NCBI GenBank assembly: GCA_028343845.1
Contig: JAOLZO010000003.1
Coordinates: 1-64,000 of the forward strand
DNA: 64,000 bases
From: Verrucomicrobiota bacterium
GTDB taxonomy: Bacteria; Verrucomicrobiota; Verrucomicrobiia; Opitutales; Seribacteraceae
Reading direction: 5' to 3'
The translations under genes and the position numbers were made by a program. The notes beneath the pieces were generated by a model that was not told where the DNA came from, searched no databases, and saw only the letters and a program-made list of their open reading frames with translations. How positions within the stretch are numbered: position 1 is the stretch's first letter; each line of letters opens with the position of its first letter. Positions 1 to 7,942 of this stretch are shown here, in pieces.

Positions 1-2
1 AG

Positions 3-932
3 CATTGCCTTTTTCATTCATGGCACACCGAGAACAAAGGTTCCCGCTACGCAGGCCCCACTTATTATAAGAACGGAAAGCTCATGACGGAGGGTAAAGA
101 CACATACGGACCCGACGTATCGGTCGACTTCATCCTCGACTTCATGGAGCGCAACCGGAAAGAACCGATGTTCGTCTACTACCCGATGGCCCTGCCCCAC
201 CGACCCATGGTCCCGACGCCTGACTCCAAGGAATGGGACGATCCCAAGAGAAGTGACGAGGAGGACGTCCGCTATTTCACAGATATGGTTGCCTACATGG
301 ACAAGTTGGTGGGCCGGTTGGTCGACGGGTTAAATGAACTCGGGTTGCGCAAGGACACCTTGGTCCTTTTCTATTCGGACAACGGCACTCATCTGAAAGT
401 AAGTTCCGTCCTCAACGGCAAGCAGGTCCAAGGGGGCAAGGCGACGCCCAGGCAGACCGGCATTCGCGTTCCACTCATCGCCAGTTGGCCTGGTAAGATC
501 GAGGGAGGACGAACGAGCGCGGATTTGGTGGACGCATCGGATTTCTTCCCCACCCTCGCCGACCTGGCTGAGGTAAAGATACCAACGCAACGGCAAATCG
601 ACGGGCTTAGCTTCGTCCCGACCTTATTCGATAAACCCGGAAAGAGGAGGGAGTGGTGTTTCTTCTGGTACGATCCCCGGCCCGGTTGGGACAAGAACCG
701 CTTCTCGAGAAGCGTCTTCGCCCTCGACCATAACTACAAATTATTTTCGGACGGAAGATTTTTTGATATCCAGGGAAAGGAAATGCGGGAGACCGAACTC
801 GATGTGACGAAACTCGGAAAGAAAGCTATGCAATCGAGAGAAAAGCTCAAAAGGACAATCAGTGAAACGATGAAAGGGCCCTTGTCCAAGCATGCCTTGA
901 AGGTCGTCGATGCCTTCGGCAATCCTCTTTGA
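3..932 (+). CDS. Sulfatase (arylsulfatase family), C-terminal part, cut by window start
   Basis: The frame is open from base 3, upstream of the first ATG at 84, so this is the C-terminal portion of a longer gene that begins outside the window. It reads as an alkaline-phosphatase-fold sulfatase: YYPMALPHRP (substrate-side His), then LVLFYSDNGTH (the Asp-Asn metal-binding pair) and GGKATPRQTGIRVPLIASWPG, which carries the sulfate-binding Lys and the usual sulfatase 'vPliasWPG' strand. The tail after about base 650 (WCFFWYDPRPGW...DHNYKLFSDG) is typical of sulfatases that act on polysaccharides or glycosaminoglycans in Planctomycetes and Verrucomicrobia. The N-terminal formylglycine motif lies outside, so activity cannot be judged. 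Substrate unknown. It converges with glmS, 9 nt away. Confidence 0.9.
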   Translation, partial: HCLFHSWHTENKGSRYAGPTYYKNGKLMTEGKDTYGPDVSVDFILDFMERNRKEPMFVYYPMALPHRPMVPTPDSKEWDDPKRSDEEDVRYFTDMVAYMDKLVGRLVDGLNELGLRKDTLVLFYSDNGTHLKVSSVLNGKQVQGGKATPRQTGIRVPLIASWPGKIEGGRTSADLVDASDFFPTLADLAEVKIPTQRQIDGLSFVPTLFDKPGKRREWCFFWYDPRPGWDKNRFSRSVFALDHNYKLFSDGRFFDIQGKEMRETELDVTKLGKKAMQSREKLKRTISETMKGPLSKHALKVVDAFGNPL

Positions 933-941
933 GGAAAGGTC

Positions 942-2786
942 CTACTCCACCGTGACCGACTTGGCCAGGTTGCGGGGCTTGTCTACGTCCAGGCCACGCA
1001 AACGGGCGAAATGATAGGCAAATAATTGCAAAGGCAAGTTGGCGAGGATCGGACGAATGACCTCATGGGCTTCGGGCAAACGGAACACGTCATCGGCCGC
1101 TTGATCCGGAATCTCAATATTCTCAGGAGCAATGGCCAGCACGGGTCCTTTGCGCGCTTTGACTTCCTGCATGTTGGCAATCGTCTTGGAGGACAAATCG
1201 TTGCCCTCGACTACGAAGACGGAAGGACACTCGGGACTAATCAGAGCGATGGGGCCGTGCTTGAGCTCGGCCGCCGGATACCCTTCCGCATGAGCGTAGG
1301 AAATCTCCTTCAATTTCAGAGCGCCTTCCAAAGCAACCGGATAGAGGCTCTGGCGCCCGAGAAACAGTAGGTGCTCGGCCTTTGAATACTTGACCGCAAG
1401 TTCCCTGATCTGTTCGCCTTGCTGCAAAACCTTGGACACCAAGTCAGGCAAACCATTCAGCGCCTCGACAATCGCTTGTCCATCCATGGGGGAAAGATCG
1501 CGCATCCGGCCAAGGGCCAAACCGAGCATCGCGCTCAGGCAAACTTGGGAAGAGAAGGCCTTGGTTGAAGCGACCCCAATTTCAGGTCCCACCCGTTGGT
1601 ACACCCCGCCGTCGGTTTCACGGGCTAGGGAAGAACCTACCACGTTGGTCATTCCGAGGGTAAGCAAGCCTTTGGTCTTGGCTTCCCGGACGGCTTCAAG
1701 GGTGTCCAGGGTTTCTCCCGACTGACTGACTGCAATCACGAGCGATTTGCCGGCCTTGGGCGAGTTGCGGTAACGGAATTCAGAGGCATGCTCCACTTCC
1801 ACAGGCACACGGGCCAGGCGCTCGATCATGTATTCTCCAACCATGCAGGCATGGCGAGCCGTTCCACAGGCGACAAAGATTATTCGATCAAGGTCTCGGA
1901 GAACGTCCTCATGGCCTTCGAGACCTCCGAGTTTGGCCGTGGTTCCATCGTCCCCGAATCTGCCCCGCAAGGTATTCTCCAAGGCGGCAGGCTGTTCGTA
2001 AATCTCTTTTTCCATATAGGAATCGAAGTCCCCGAGCTCGACCTCCTCGAGAATCTGGTCGAGTGGGTGGGTCACTGCCTGAGCATCCTGACCCTCCAGG
2101 GTGGTAATCCTGAATCCCCCCTTGTCCAAAATAGCAAGCTCTCCATCGTTCAGAAAGACCGCTTCTTTGGCCCGGCCAACGAAAGCCGATGCATCGCTTG
2201 CGATAAAATTCGCATCCTCGCCAAGACCGACCACGAGAGGTGAACCGCGCCGCGCGCCAATCATCACGTCCGGATAATCAAGGCACAAGACGGCTATGCC
2301 ATAGGCCCCCCTGCACTTGGGCAAGGCAAGGCGGACGGCATCAATAAAGCGGTCTTCGTCCTCGGGCAGCTCGGAGTAGTGATAGGCGATCAAGTTGCAA
2401 AGGACTTCGGAATCAGTCTCTGAGGCAAAGGACATTCCCTTTCCTTCAAGAAAACGCTTGAGAGTCCCGTAATTCTCAATCACCCCGTTATGCACCAGGA
2501 CGAATTTTCCGTCGTGACTCTGGTGCGGGTGGGTATTGGAAACGGTGACCGACCCGTGGGTTGCCCATCGGGTGTGAGCTATGCCGAGGGAGGAGGAAGA
2601 GCCCGATCCGCGAAGAGCATTGGCCAAGTTTTCAACCCTGCCTGTTTCCCGGGAAAGGGAAAATTCGCCACCCTCATGAAAAGCGACGCCCGCGGAATCA
2701 TACCCTCTGTATTCCAAGCGACGCAAACCGTCTACGAGGGATTCCTGCGCATTGCCCTTGCCTAAGTAACCTACTATGCCACACAT
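942..2786 (-). CDS. glmS: Glutamine--fructose-6-phosphate aminotransferase (isomerizing)
   Basis: Makes glucosamine-6-phosphate from fructose-6-phosphate and glutamine, the first step to UDP-GlcNAc for peptidoglycan and LPS; cytoplasmic. The protein starts MCGIVGYLG, so Cys2 becomes the N-terminal nucleophile of the class II glutaminase domain (about residues 2-220; HTRWATHG and HNGVIENY are the glutamine site). Two SIS sugar isomerase domains follow (about 290-430 and 465-600; VAVSQSGETLDT-type phosphate loop), and it ends with the conserved DKPRNLAKSVTVE. At 614 residues it is full length. An AAGGG sits just before the ATG. The 165-nt upstream region has a TATAAT on the minus strand but no glmS ribozyme that I could recognise. 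Very secure call. Confidence 0.98.
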   Translation of the reverse strand: MCGIVGYLGKGNAQESLVDGLRRLEYRGYDSAGVAFHEGGEFSLSRETGRVENLANALRGSGSSSSLGIAHTRWATHGSVTVSNTHPHQSHDGKFVLVHNGVIENYGTLKRFLEGKGMSFASETDSEVLCNLIAYHYSELPEDEDRFIDAVRLALPKCRGAYGIAVLCLDYPDVMIGARRGSPLVVGLGEDANFIASDASAFVGRAKEAVFLNDGELAILDKGGFRITTLEGQDAQAVTHPLDQILEEVELGDFDSYMEKEIYEQPAALENTLRGRFGDDGTTAKLGGLEGHEDVLRDLDRIIFVACGTARHACMVGEYMIERLARVPVEVEHASEFRYRNSPKAGKSLVIAVSQSGETLDTLEAVREAKTKGLLTLGMTNVVGSSLARETDGGVYQRVGPEIGVASTKAFSSQVCLSAMLGLALGRMRDLSPMDGQAIVEALNGLPDLVSKVLQQGEQIRELAVKYSKAEHLLFLGRQSLYPVALEGALKLKEISYAHAEGYPAAELKHGPIALISPECPSVFVVEGNDLSSKTIANMQEVKARKGPVLAIAPENIEIPDQAADDVFRLPEAHEVIRPILANLPLQLFAYHFARLRGLDVDKPRNLAKSVTVE

Positions 2787-2951
2787 CCCTTAGAGCGAAT
2801 AAACTATATCATGCCCCATGACAAGCAACGGATGTAGAGCGTTCTATTTATTTGCTAAACTAACCCGTAAAAACGAATCATATTATACTAAAAAAAGTTC
2901 CCCGTTGATTTTATTTGTGGAATGTTAGAAGATTCCATTACTTAAAATACC

Positions 2952-4313
2952 TTGAAAACTTTCTTCGCAGTCTTTCCCCTGATAATTTCATCTTTTGCCT
3001 TGGGTGGTCCGGTCATAGACTTCCGTGATAAGCAAATCATTATTAATCAGCAGGCAGACCCTTTCCAGTTACGGCAGATCATCAACCTGAACGTAAATGC
3101 CGGTGGAATCGAAAAGCAGAGAATCTCATCAACCCGGTCGACGATGAAGATCACTCCTCCCTTCGGGTTGGATGAAAACCAAACCTTTCCCTGGGCGTCC
3201 GCCGAAAAAGTCGTTGTCGGACTGCTCAAGACCAAGTCCGGGGGGAAGCGCAACAGGAACATCAATGGCAAGAGCATCCCATACTATTACTACTCCTTGG
3301 AAGTCGACCCCCTGATCGTTCTACGTGGGGAAAAACAGCTTAGCCTCCAAGTAAGAAGAAAGAATGACTTAAGATTAGGGGTCTCAAACGCCCTGCGCAA
3401 ATTGTCCAAAGAGATCGAAGGCTCCGTATCCTTTGACTTTTCCAAAGCCCAGCCGAAACTGGATGAGTTGCTCGAGGACAAGAAACTCGGGGAAAAATTT
3501 CGGGACGATCTGAAGTACGTCCGGGCAAGCTACAATGGCGTCCACGAGGAAGAGCCCGAGTTGCCCGATGAAGAAGAACTCGTCTTCATTGCCTTGAGCG
3601 GAACCAGTTCCACCAAAAGGCTGGCTTATTGGGAGAGCATCACCGCAACGAACGCCAAGCGCATAAAGAACTTGCTCGATCTGCCCTATGGATGGAGCTT
3701 GGACAAGCAGGGCAAACCAGTCTCCCCATGGTCAGAATATGGCGAGCAATCCCACATGGGTGAAGAAGCCCCGTTGATTCTTTGCTCCAAGTCCGGACGA
3801 GGGTTTTCTCCTGCCGACAAAGGGCTGACTCTTTCGGTCAGCAAGATTCCTTCGGAATTCATCCAAAGCAACTACTCGAATCGGGATGGAGACGGGTTCG
3901 TTTCGCTTAAACTGCGCAACTCCACCGAGTTCCCACTGGCCATCCCCTCCCTTCGAAGGAATCGGGACGGTATTCTTTGGAAAGAAAGCCTTGCTTGCTT
4001 GGTCTCCTCAACCACCAGCTCAAACAGCGTGATCACCAATTCCGTCTGCCTGCCCAAATTTTCTTCGCTTAAGGACTTGGAAGAAACCGAACCCACCATT
4101 CTTGAACCCGGCCAGGAAATCTCCACGACTGTGAACCCCCTGCTGTTTTCAAACTTCCCGGAAATCACGAGTTACTCTCAGCTAAGCTTTAGGTTCTGCT
4201 TGGGAAAAACGGTTGCCCTCACGACCTTCTATTACAACTCGAGCTACCACGACAAAATCAAGCTTAGGATTCGGGCAGGCATTCCAACCCGCCCAATCAG
4301 CTTGGGAGACTAG
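2952..4313 (+). CDS. Secreted protein of unknown function
   Basis: I do not recognise this 453-residue protein. The only fitting start is a TTG at 2952, because the in-frame ATG at 2922 runs into a stop before it; the resulting N-terminus (MKTFFAVFPLIISSFALGG) is a convincing Sec signal peptide. The mature part begins with a beta-rich region (VIDFRDKQIIINQQ), has a segment rich in Lys/Glu helices around residues 140-200 (RKLSKEIEGSVSFDF...DELLEDKKLGEKF) and ends in a beta-rich domain with paired cysteines (CLVSS, SVCLPKF, RFCLGK). No catalytic motif was seen. It is most likely periplasmic or outer-membrane associated. It converges with the cupredoxin-PA14 gene; there is no obvious operon partner. 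Confidence 0.8.
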   Translation: MKTFFAVFPLIISSFALGGPVIDFRDKQIIINQQADPFQLRQIINLNVNAGGIEKQRISSTRSTMKITPPFGLDENQTFPWASAEKVVVGLLKTKSGGKRNRNINGKSIPYYYYSLEVDPLIVLRGEKQLSLQVRRKNDLRLGVSNALRKLSKEIEGSVSFDFSKAQPKLDELLEDKKLGEKFRDDLKYVRASYNGVHEEEPELPDEEELVFIALSGTSSTKRLAYWESITATNAKRIKNLLDLPYGWSLDKQGKPVSPWSEYGEQSHMGEEAPLILCSKSGRGFSPADKGLTLSVSKIPSEFIQSNYSNRDGDGFVSLKLRNSTEFPLAIPSLRRNRDGILWKESLACLVSSTTSSNSVITNSVCLPKFSSLKDLEETEPTILEPGQEISTTVNPLLFSNFPEITSYSQLSFRFCLGKTVALTTFYYNSSYHDKIKLRIRAGIPTRPISLGD

Positions 4314-4338
4314 GCATTGAGGGGGTTGGGTCCGTTGA

Positions 4339-5940
4339 TCAAATCCAGGAATAAGTGATCCTGATCCTGGCCTTGCCATTGATTACCTTAACTGGAACTC
4401 GCAAATCACCATCGGCCCGGGAATTTCCGGATTTTTTGATCATAACGGCATCGGCCCCTTCGACTTTGCAAAGGATCCGATTAGCCAAAACAAACCCTTC
4501 TTCCCTCTCTACCGTCCCGATCCCCGCACGGAAAACCAAGCCTTCGAGGTTTTCCCCATTTTGCTCAATCGTAATTTCACGGAGGAGGGCAAGATTGGGG
4601 TCGGAACCGGCGGGCCTTGAGTAATCGGTAACCTTGGCCTTGCCGATGTAGTACATGAAGGAAGGCCTTTGCTTTTCATCAAAACGGTAACCCCCGAATC
4701 TTATAGCCGAAGCCCGGGTCTCGTCGGGAGGCCAGGATGAGGAAACGCCATTCAGTTTTGCAAAAGGAGCCCCGTTGGGAAAATAAAATGCATCATCACC
4801 CGCAGGCGGTTGAAACCCTTGCCCTCTTCCGGTCCAGTGCCGCTGTCCGTTCATGAACTGACCCCGCCAAATGATCGCAAGACGCATGACGTTTGCATCG
4901 AAAGCCAAGTTGACGCCCTCCGCATACCCAACCCCGATTGCCCGCGGGCCTGCGCGGTCGATGAAATTCCTGTAAATCACCGCCTCCCCAGGCTGTGGCT
5001 CGATGAGAATGGGCGCGGGCGGTGTCTTCGTCTTTCCCTTGGGTTTGACTTTGGTCAAAGGCTGTTCGTTGAAGCCGGGACCTTTCCAACCGACGTACAA
5101 ACCCTCGGTCTTGTCCTTTTCGAAGTAACCCAGTCTTACTTCTCGGAGGCCTTTCTTGAGCTTGATTTTTCCCTGCTTTCGGACCATGCCGTGGACACCG
5201 TCATTCAAAACGACGCGCTTGCCATCGACGTGCAATTCGGAACCATCGTCAGACTCAAGGTAAAACTCGTAATCTCCATCCTTCGGGGCTTCGATCTTAC
5301 CCTCGAAAAGAAAACCGAAGCCATCTTTACGATCCCTGGAATCGATCGAGAAAAAACCATCAGGCAGAGCCCCGGTTTTTTGGGGTTTTATTTCTGACCA
5401 TTCGGGCAGTTTGTCCCAACTCCCATGATAAAATTTGTAGGTGAGGTCACTTACGGGTGATGCATCCTTGGTAACGATCATGACCCCATTCATCATTTGA
5501 GCATGCCCCGGGAAGGTGCAAACGTATGGATAAGGTCCCTCCTTCTTGGGGACAAGAAAAGTTACCGAGCCCTCCTCTTTGGGATTAACCATCCCGATAT
5601 GGGCAATCAGACGGGGATGCTTTTTCGGAATCCAATTCTGCAAAACTCCATCAACACCCAGGGCAATCACAGCATCGGCAACTTCCTTCCCTTTGTCGTT
5701 CTTGTTACCCTTGGCCGGTTTGCATAATACCAAGTTGTGAGGCAAATCATCAGGATTCTTGAGAGTGATTTTCAGGATTTCTCCAGGTTTTGCGGAAAAA
5801 CTGACCCGGTTGTACTTCATTTGGGCAACCAGGGTGGAGATCTCAACTGTCCGGTCCGCCTTGACAACGGGACTTTCTGCAAAAACCAAGGAATGAAAAA
5901 CACACGAGGCGACCAAAAAAGGGGTACGGAAATTGAACAT
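4339..5940 (-). CDS. Cupredoxin (azurin-like) + PA14 domain secreted protein
   Basis: Starts best at the ATG at 5940 (MFNFRTPFLVASCVFHSLVFA, signal peptide); the frame is open 135 nt further but those residues do not look like a leader. Residues about 28-156 form a type 1 copper domain: His68 (DDLPHNLVL) and the CTFPGHAQMM loop with Cys141, His146 and Met150, spaced as in azurin/plastocyanin. Residues about 160-300 form a PA14 carbohydrate-binding-like domain (GDYEFYLESDDGSELHVDGK; VGWKGPG). The C-terminal 200 residues (GEAVIYRNFI...RAIGVGYAEGVNLAFDA...WTGRGQGFQPPAGDDA) are a region I associate with large secreted PVC proteins that also carry cytochrome c; none is present here. It probably binds copper and glycans outside the cytoplasm; substrate unknown. 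Divergent from the inactive sulfatase. Confidence 0.85.
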   Translation of the reverse strand: MFNFRTPFLVASCVFHSLVFAESPVVKADRTVEISTLVAQMKYNRVSFSAKPGEILKITLKNPDDLPHNLVLCKPAKGNKNDKGKEVADAVIALGVDGVLQNWIPKKHPRLIAHIGMVNPKEEGSVTFLVPKKEGPYPYVCTFPGHAQMMNGVMIVTKDASPVSDLTYKFYHGSWDKLPEWSEIKPQKTGALPDGFFSIDSRDRKDGFGFLFEGKIEAPKDGDYEFYLESDDGSELHVDGKRVVLNDGVHGMVRKQGKIKLKKGLREVRLGYFEKDKTEGLYVGWKGPGFNEQPLTKVKPKGKTKTPPAPILIEPQPGEAVIYRNFIDRAGPRAIGVGYAEGVNLAFDANVMRLAIIWRGQFMNGQRHWTGRGQGFQPPAGDDAFYFPNGAPFAKLNGVSSSWPPDETRASAIRFGGYRFDEKQRPSFMYYIGKAKVTDYSRPAGSDPNLALLREITIEQNGENLEGLVFRAGIGTVEREEGFVLANRILCKVEGADAVMIKKSGNSRADGDLRVPVKVINGKARIRITYSWI

Positions 5941-6103
5941 GATCGGGTTATCGAAGATCGAATAAGATAGAATGACAACAGCTAATGTCGCTTCCAAATG
6001 AAATTGCCCAAAGCGTTGGGATCCGAACGAATCCTCGTTGAAAAATTGCCTCTTTTGCAATTTTTCTCGCTTCAATGCGAATCACAATACAATAAACGAG
6101 AAG

Positions 6104-7726
6104 TTGAACGTAACTAGGATAACTTTGACTTGGGTCGTCTCGTGCGCCTGCGCTTGCCTTTTCGCAAAAGGCAAACCGAACATTGTTCTCATTGTCTCAG
6201 AAGACCATGCGCTCTCTTCCTTCGGTGTATACCAGAAGGCTTTTGCAGAGCTTGATCCGACTCCCGAGTTAGACAAATTGGCATCAAGCGGAACGCTTTT
6301 CCTGCAGGCATTTTGCTCAAATGCAATGGCCGGACCAAGCATGGCTTCCTTGCTTACCGGAAAACATAGTCACGCAAATGGATTTCTTGCCGACGGAGAC
6401 AAGTTCAATGGAGCCCAAAACACTTTGCCCAATCTGTTAAAGGCAAAGGGATATTCTACCGCGGTATTTGGAAAATGGGACCTGGGAACCGAACCGACTG
6501 GCTTTGAGCATTGGGAAATTCTTGCGGATAAGAATGAGTTTTACAACCCGCTCTTTTGGAGCCCGACGGGAAATCAGCATTTTGAAGGGTATACGACTGA
6601 CGTGATTACGGACCTAAGCCTAAAATGGATTGGAGAAATGCAGGCCAAGAAGAAGCCCTTCTTTGCAATGATCCGGTTTAATGCAACCAGACAACCATGG
6701 GTTCCCGCAATCCGGCACCTCAACCTGTTTGACGATCGTCTCCTCCCGGAACCGGATAATTTATTTGATGATTTGAAAAACAGAGCGCCACCCGCGCGTT
6801 ATCAGGAAATTGAAATCATGCGAAACCTGGATCCGCACAATGACTTGTTTTCTCCCAAACCTGAAAACACAAGTCCGTCCACCGCTCTCAACGCCAATAC
6901 CGTAACGCAAAACAACCTTCTGAAAATGAACGAAGAGCAATCTTCCGCGTGGCACTTGGCATGGAGGCCGAAAAACGAAGCCTTTGTAAGGGAGAACCTC
7001 AAGGACGAGGCACTGCTTAGATGGAAGTACCAACGCTTCGCAAAAAACTACCTGCGATGCCTCAAGGGAATTGATGAGAACGTGGGCCGGATTGTTTCCT
7101 CGCTTTCCTCGGTCGAAAACGCGGAAAACCTCATCGCCTATACGGCAACCCACGGGAGGTTCATCGGGGAGCACGGATGGTTTGGAACCCATTGGATGTA
7201 TGAGGAGACAATGAGGGTTCCACTCCTCCTTTCCGGAAACGTCGGTTTTAGCGACTCGCAAAAAATCATCAAAACCGCCCTCGTCCAAAACATTGACCTT
7301 ACTCCCACGATTTTGGAGTCGGTGAGAATCAAGACTCCCGAGGATATGCATGGCCGTTCCCTTCTCCCCCTTTTGGAACAAAATTCATCCAGTGCCGATT
7401 CGTGGCGCAAAGCCCTGTACTTTCATTACCATGCCTTTCCCGACGAACAAATGGTTGCCAAGCACATTGGCATCCGCACGTCTTCTCACAAGCTGATTCA
7501 TTACTACCAATTCAACGAGTGGGAGCTCTTTGATCTGGACAAGGATCCTCATGAAAGCCTCAACCTCTTCAAAAACGAAAGTTATCAGAAGCAGGCTTCG
7601 GAACTGAAAGTTGAACTCGATAAACTGAAAGCCAAATTCCGAGACGATTCCGATATTTCGGTCATGCCCGAGGAATGGAGACGCATTTACAGGGGGCCGG
7701 AAGCTCGAAAAAAGGATCCAAAATGA
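6104..7726 (+). CDS. Sulfatase-family protein with substituted active site (probable pseudoenzyme)
   Basis: The whole length matches the sulfatase fold of the next gene, but the catalytic residues are replaced. The formylglycine motif, CGPSR (76-80) in the neighbour, reads AGPSM here (Ala76, Met80). The metal pair Asp-Asp (33-34) is Glu-Asp, the SSDQG metal loop is TATHG, and the sulfate-contacting Lys in GWYDKRWMY is Thr in GWFGTHWMY. Structural stretches (GKHSHANGF, YLRCLKGIDENVGRI, LDKDPHESLNL) are intact and the frame is unbroken over 540 residues, so it is selected as a protein, not decayed. The start is uncertain: the TTG at 6104 gives a signal peptide (MNVTRITLTWVVSCACACLFA); a TTG at 6038 would add 22 residues. 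It may be a binding or regulatory partner of its paralogue. Confidence 0.85.
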   Translation: MNVTRITLTWVVSCACACLFAKGKPNIVLIVSEDHALSSFGVYQKAFAELDPTPELDKLASSGTLFLQAFCSNAMAGPSMASLLTGKHSHANGFLADGDKFNGAQNTLPNLLKAKGYSTAVFGKWDLGTEPTGFEHWEILADKNEFYNPLFWSPTGNQHFEGYTTDVITDLSLKWIGEMQAKKKPFFAMIRFNATRQPWVPAIRHLNLFDDRLLPEPDNLFDDLKNRAPPARYQEIEIMRNLDPHNDLFSPKPENTSPSTALNANTVTQNNLLKMNEEQSSAWHLAWRPKNEAFVRENLKDEALLRWKYQRFAKNYLRCLKGIDENVGRIVSSLSSVENAENLIAYTATHGRFIGEHGWFGTHWMYEETMRVPLLLSGNVGFSDSQKIIKTALVQNIDLTPTILESVRIKTPEDMHGRSLLPLLEQNSSSADSWRKALYFHYHAFPDEQMVAKHIGIRTSSHKLIHYYQFNEWELFDLDKDPHESLNLFKNESYQKQASELKVELDKLKAKFRDDSDISVMPEEWRRIYRGPEARKKDPK

Positions 7727-7830
7727 ACTTTCGACCCTTAAAAACATAAAAAAACGTTCATAAATATAAAAAAAAGATTGTCAGTCGGACTTTCTTCGCT
7801 AAATGTTTAGGCTTAAGGAATGCATATCCT

Positions 7831-7862
7831 GAAAGGCGTCGTTTGGGAGGACGACGCCTTTC
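7831..7862. other. Perfect 12-bp inverted repeat (stem-loop) between sulfatase genes
   Basis: GAAAGGCGTCGT at 7831-7842 is exactly complementary to ACGACGCCTTTC at 7851-7862, with the 8-nt loop TTGGGAGG. It sits 105 nt after the stop of the inactive sulfatase and 80 nt before the start of the active one. No T-run follows directly, so it is not a textbook intrinsic terminator; the loop is purine-rich and Shine-Dalgarno-like. It could attenuate or stabilise the message between the paralogues. The structure is certain, the role is not. Confidence 0.6.
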
Positions 7863-7942
7863 GTATATCTGGATTTCGCGTTTTTTTGGAGAGACATTCC
7901 TTCGCATTTTACTTATTAGTGCGATCAACTACCAATCTACTA

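Noticed and set aside
2787-2951. Possible glmS ribozyme upstream of glmS
   Set aside because: I could not find the conserved ribozyme core; the region is short and AT-rich with only a -10-like TATAAT.
4810-5397. 195-codon open frame on the plus strand
   Set aside because: Antisense to the PA14 part of the cupredoxin gene; low-complexity of the real gene in another frame explains it.
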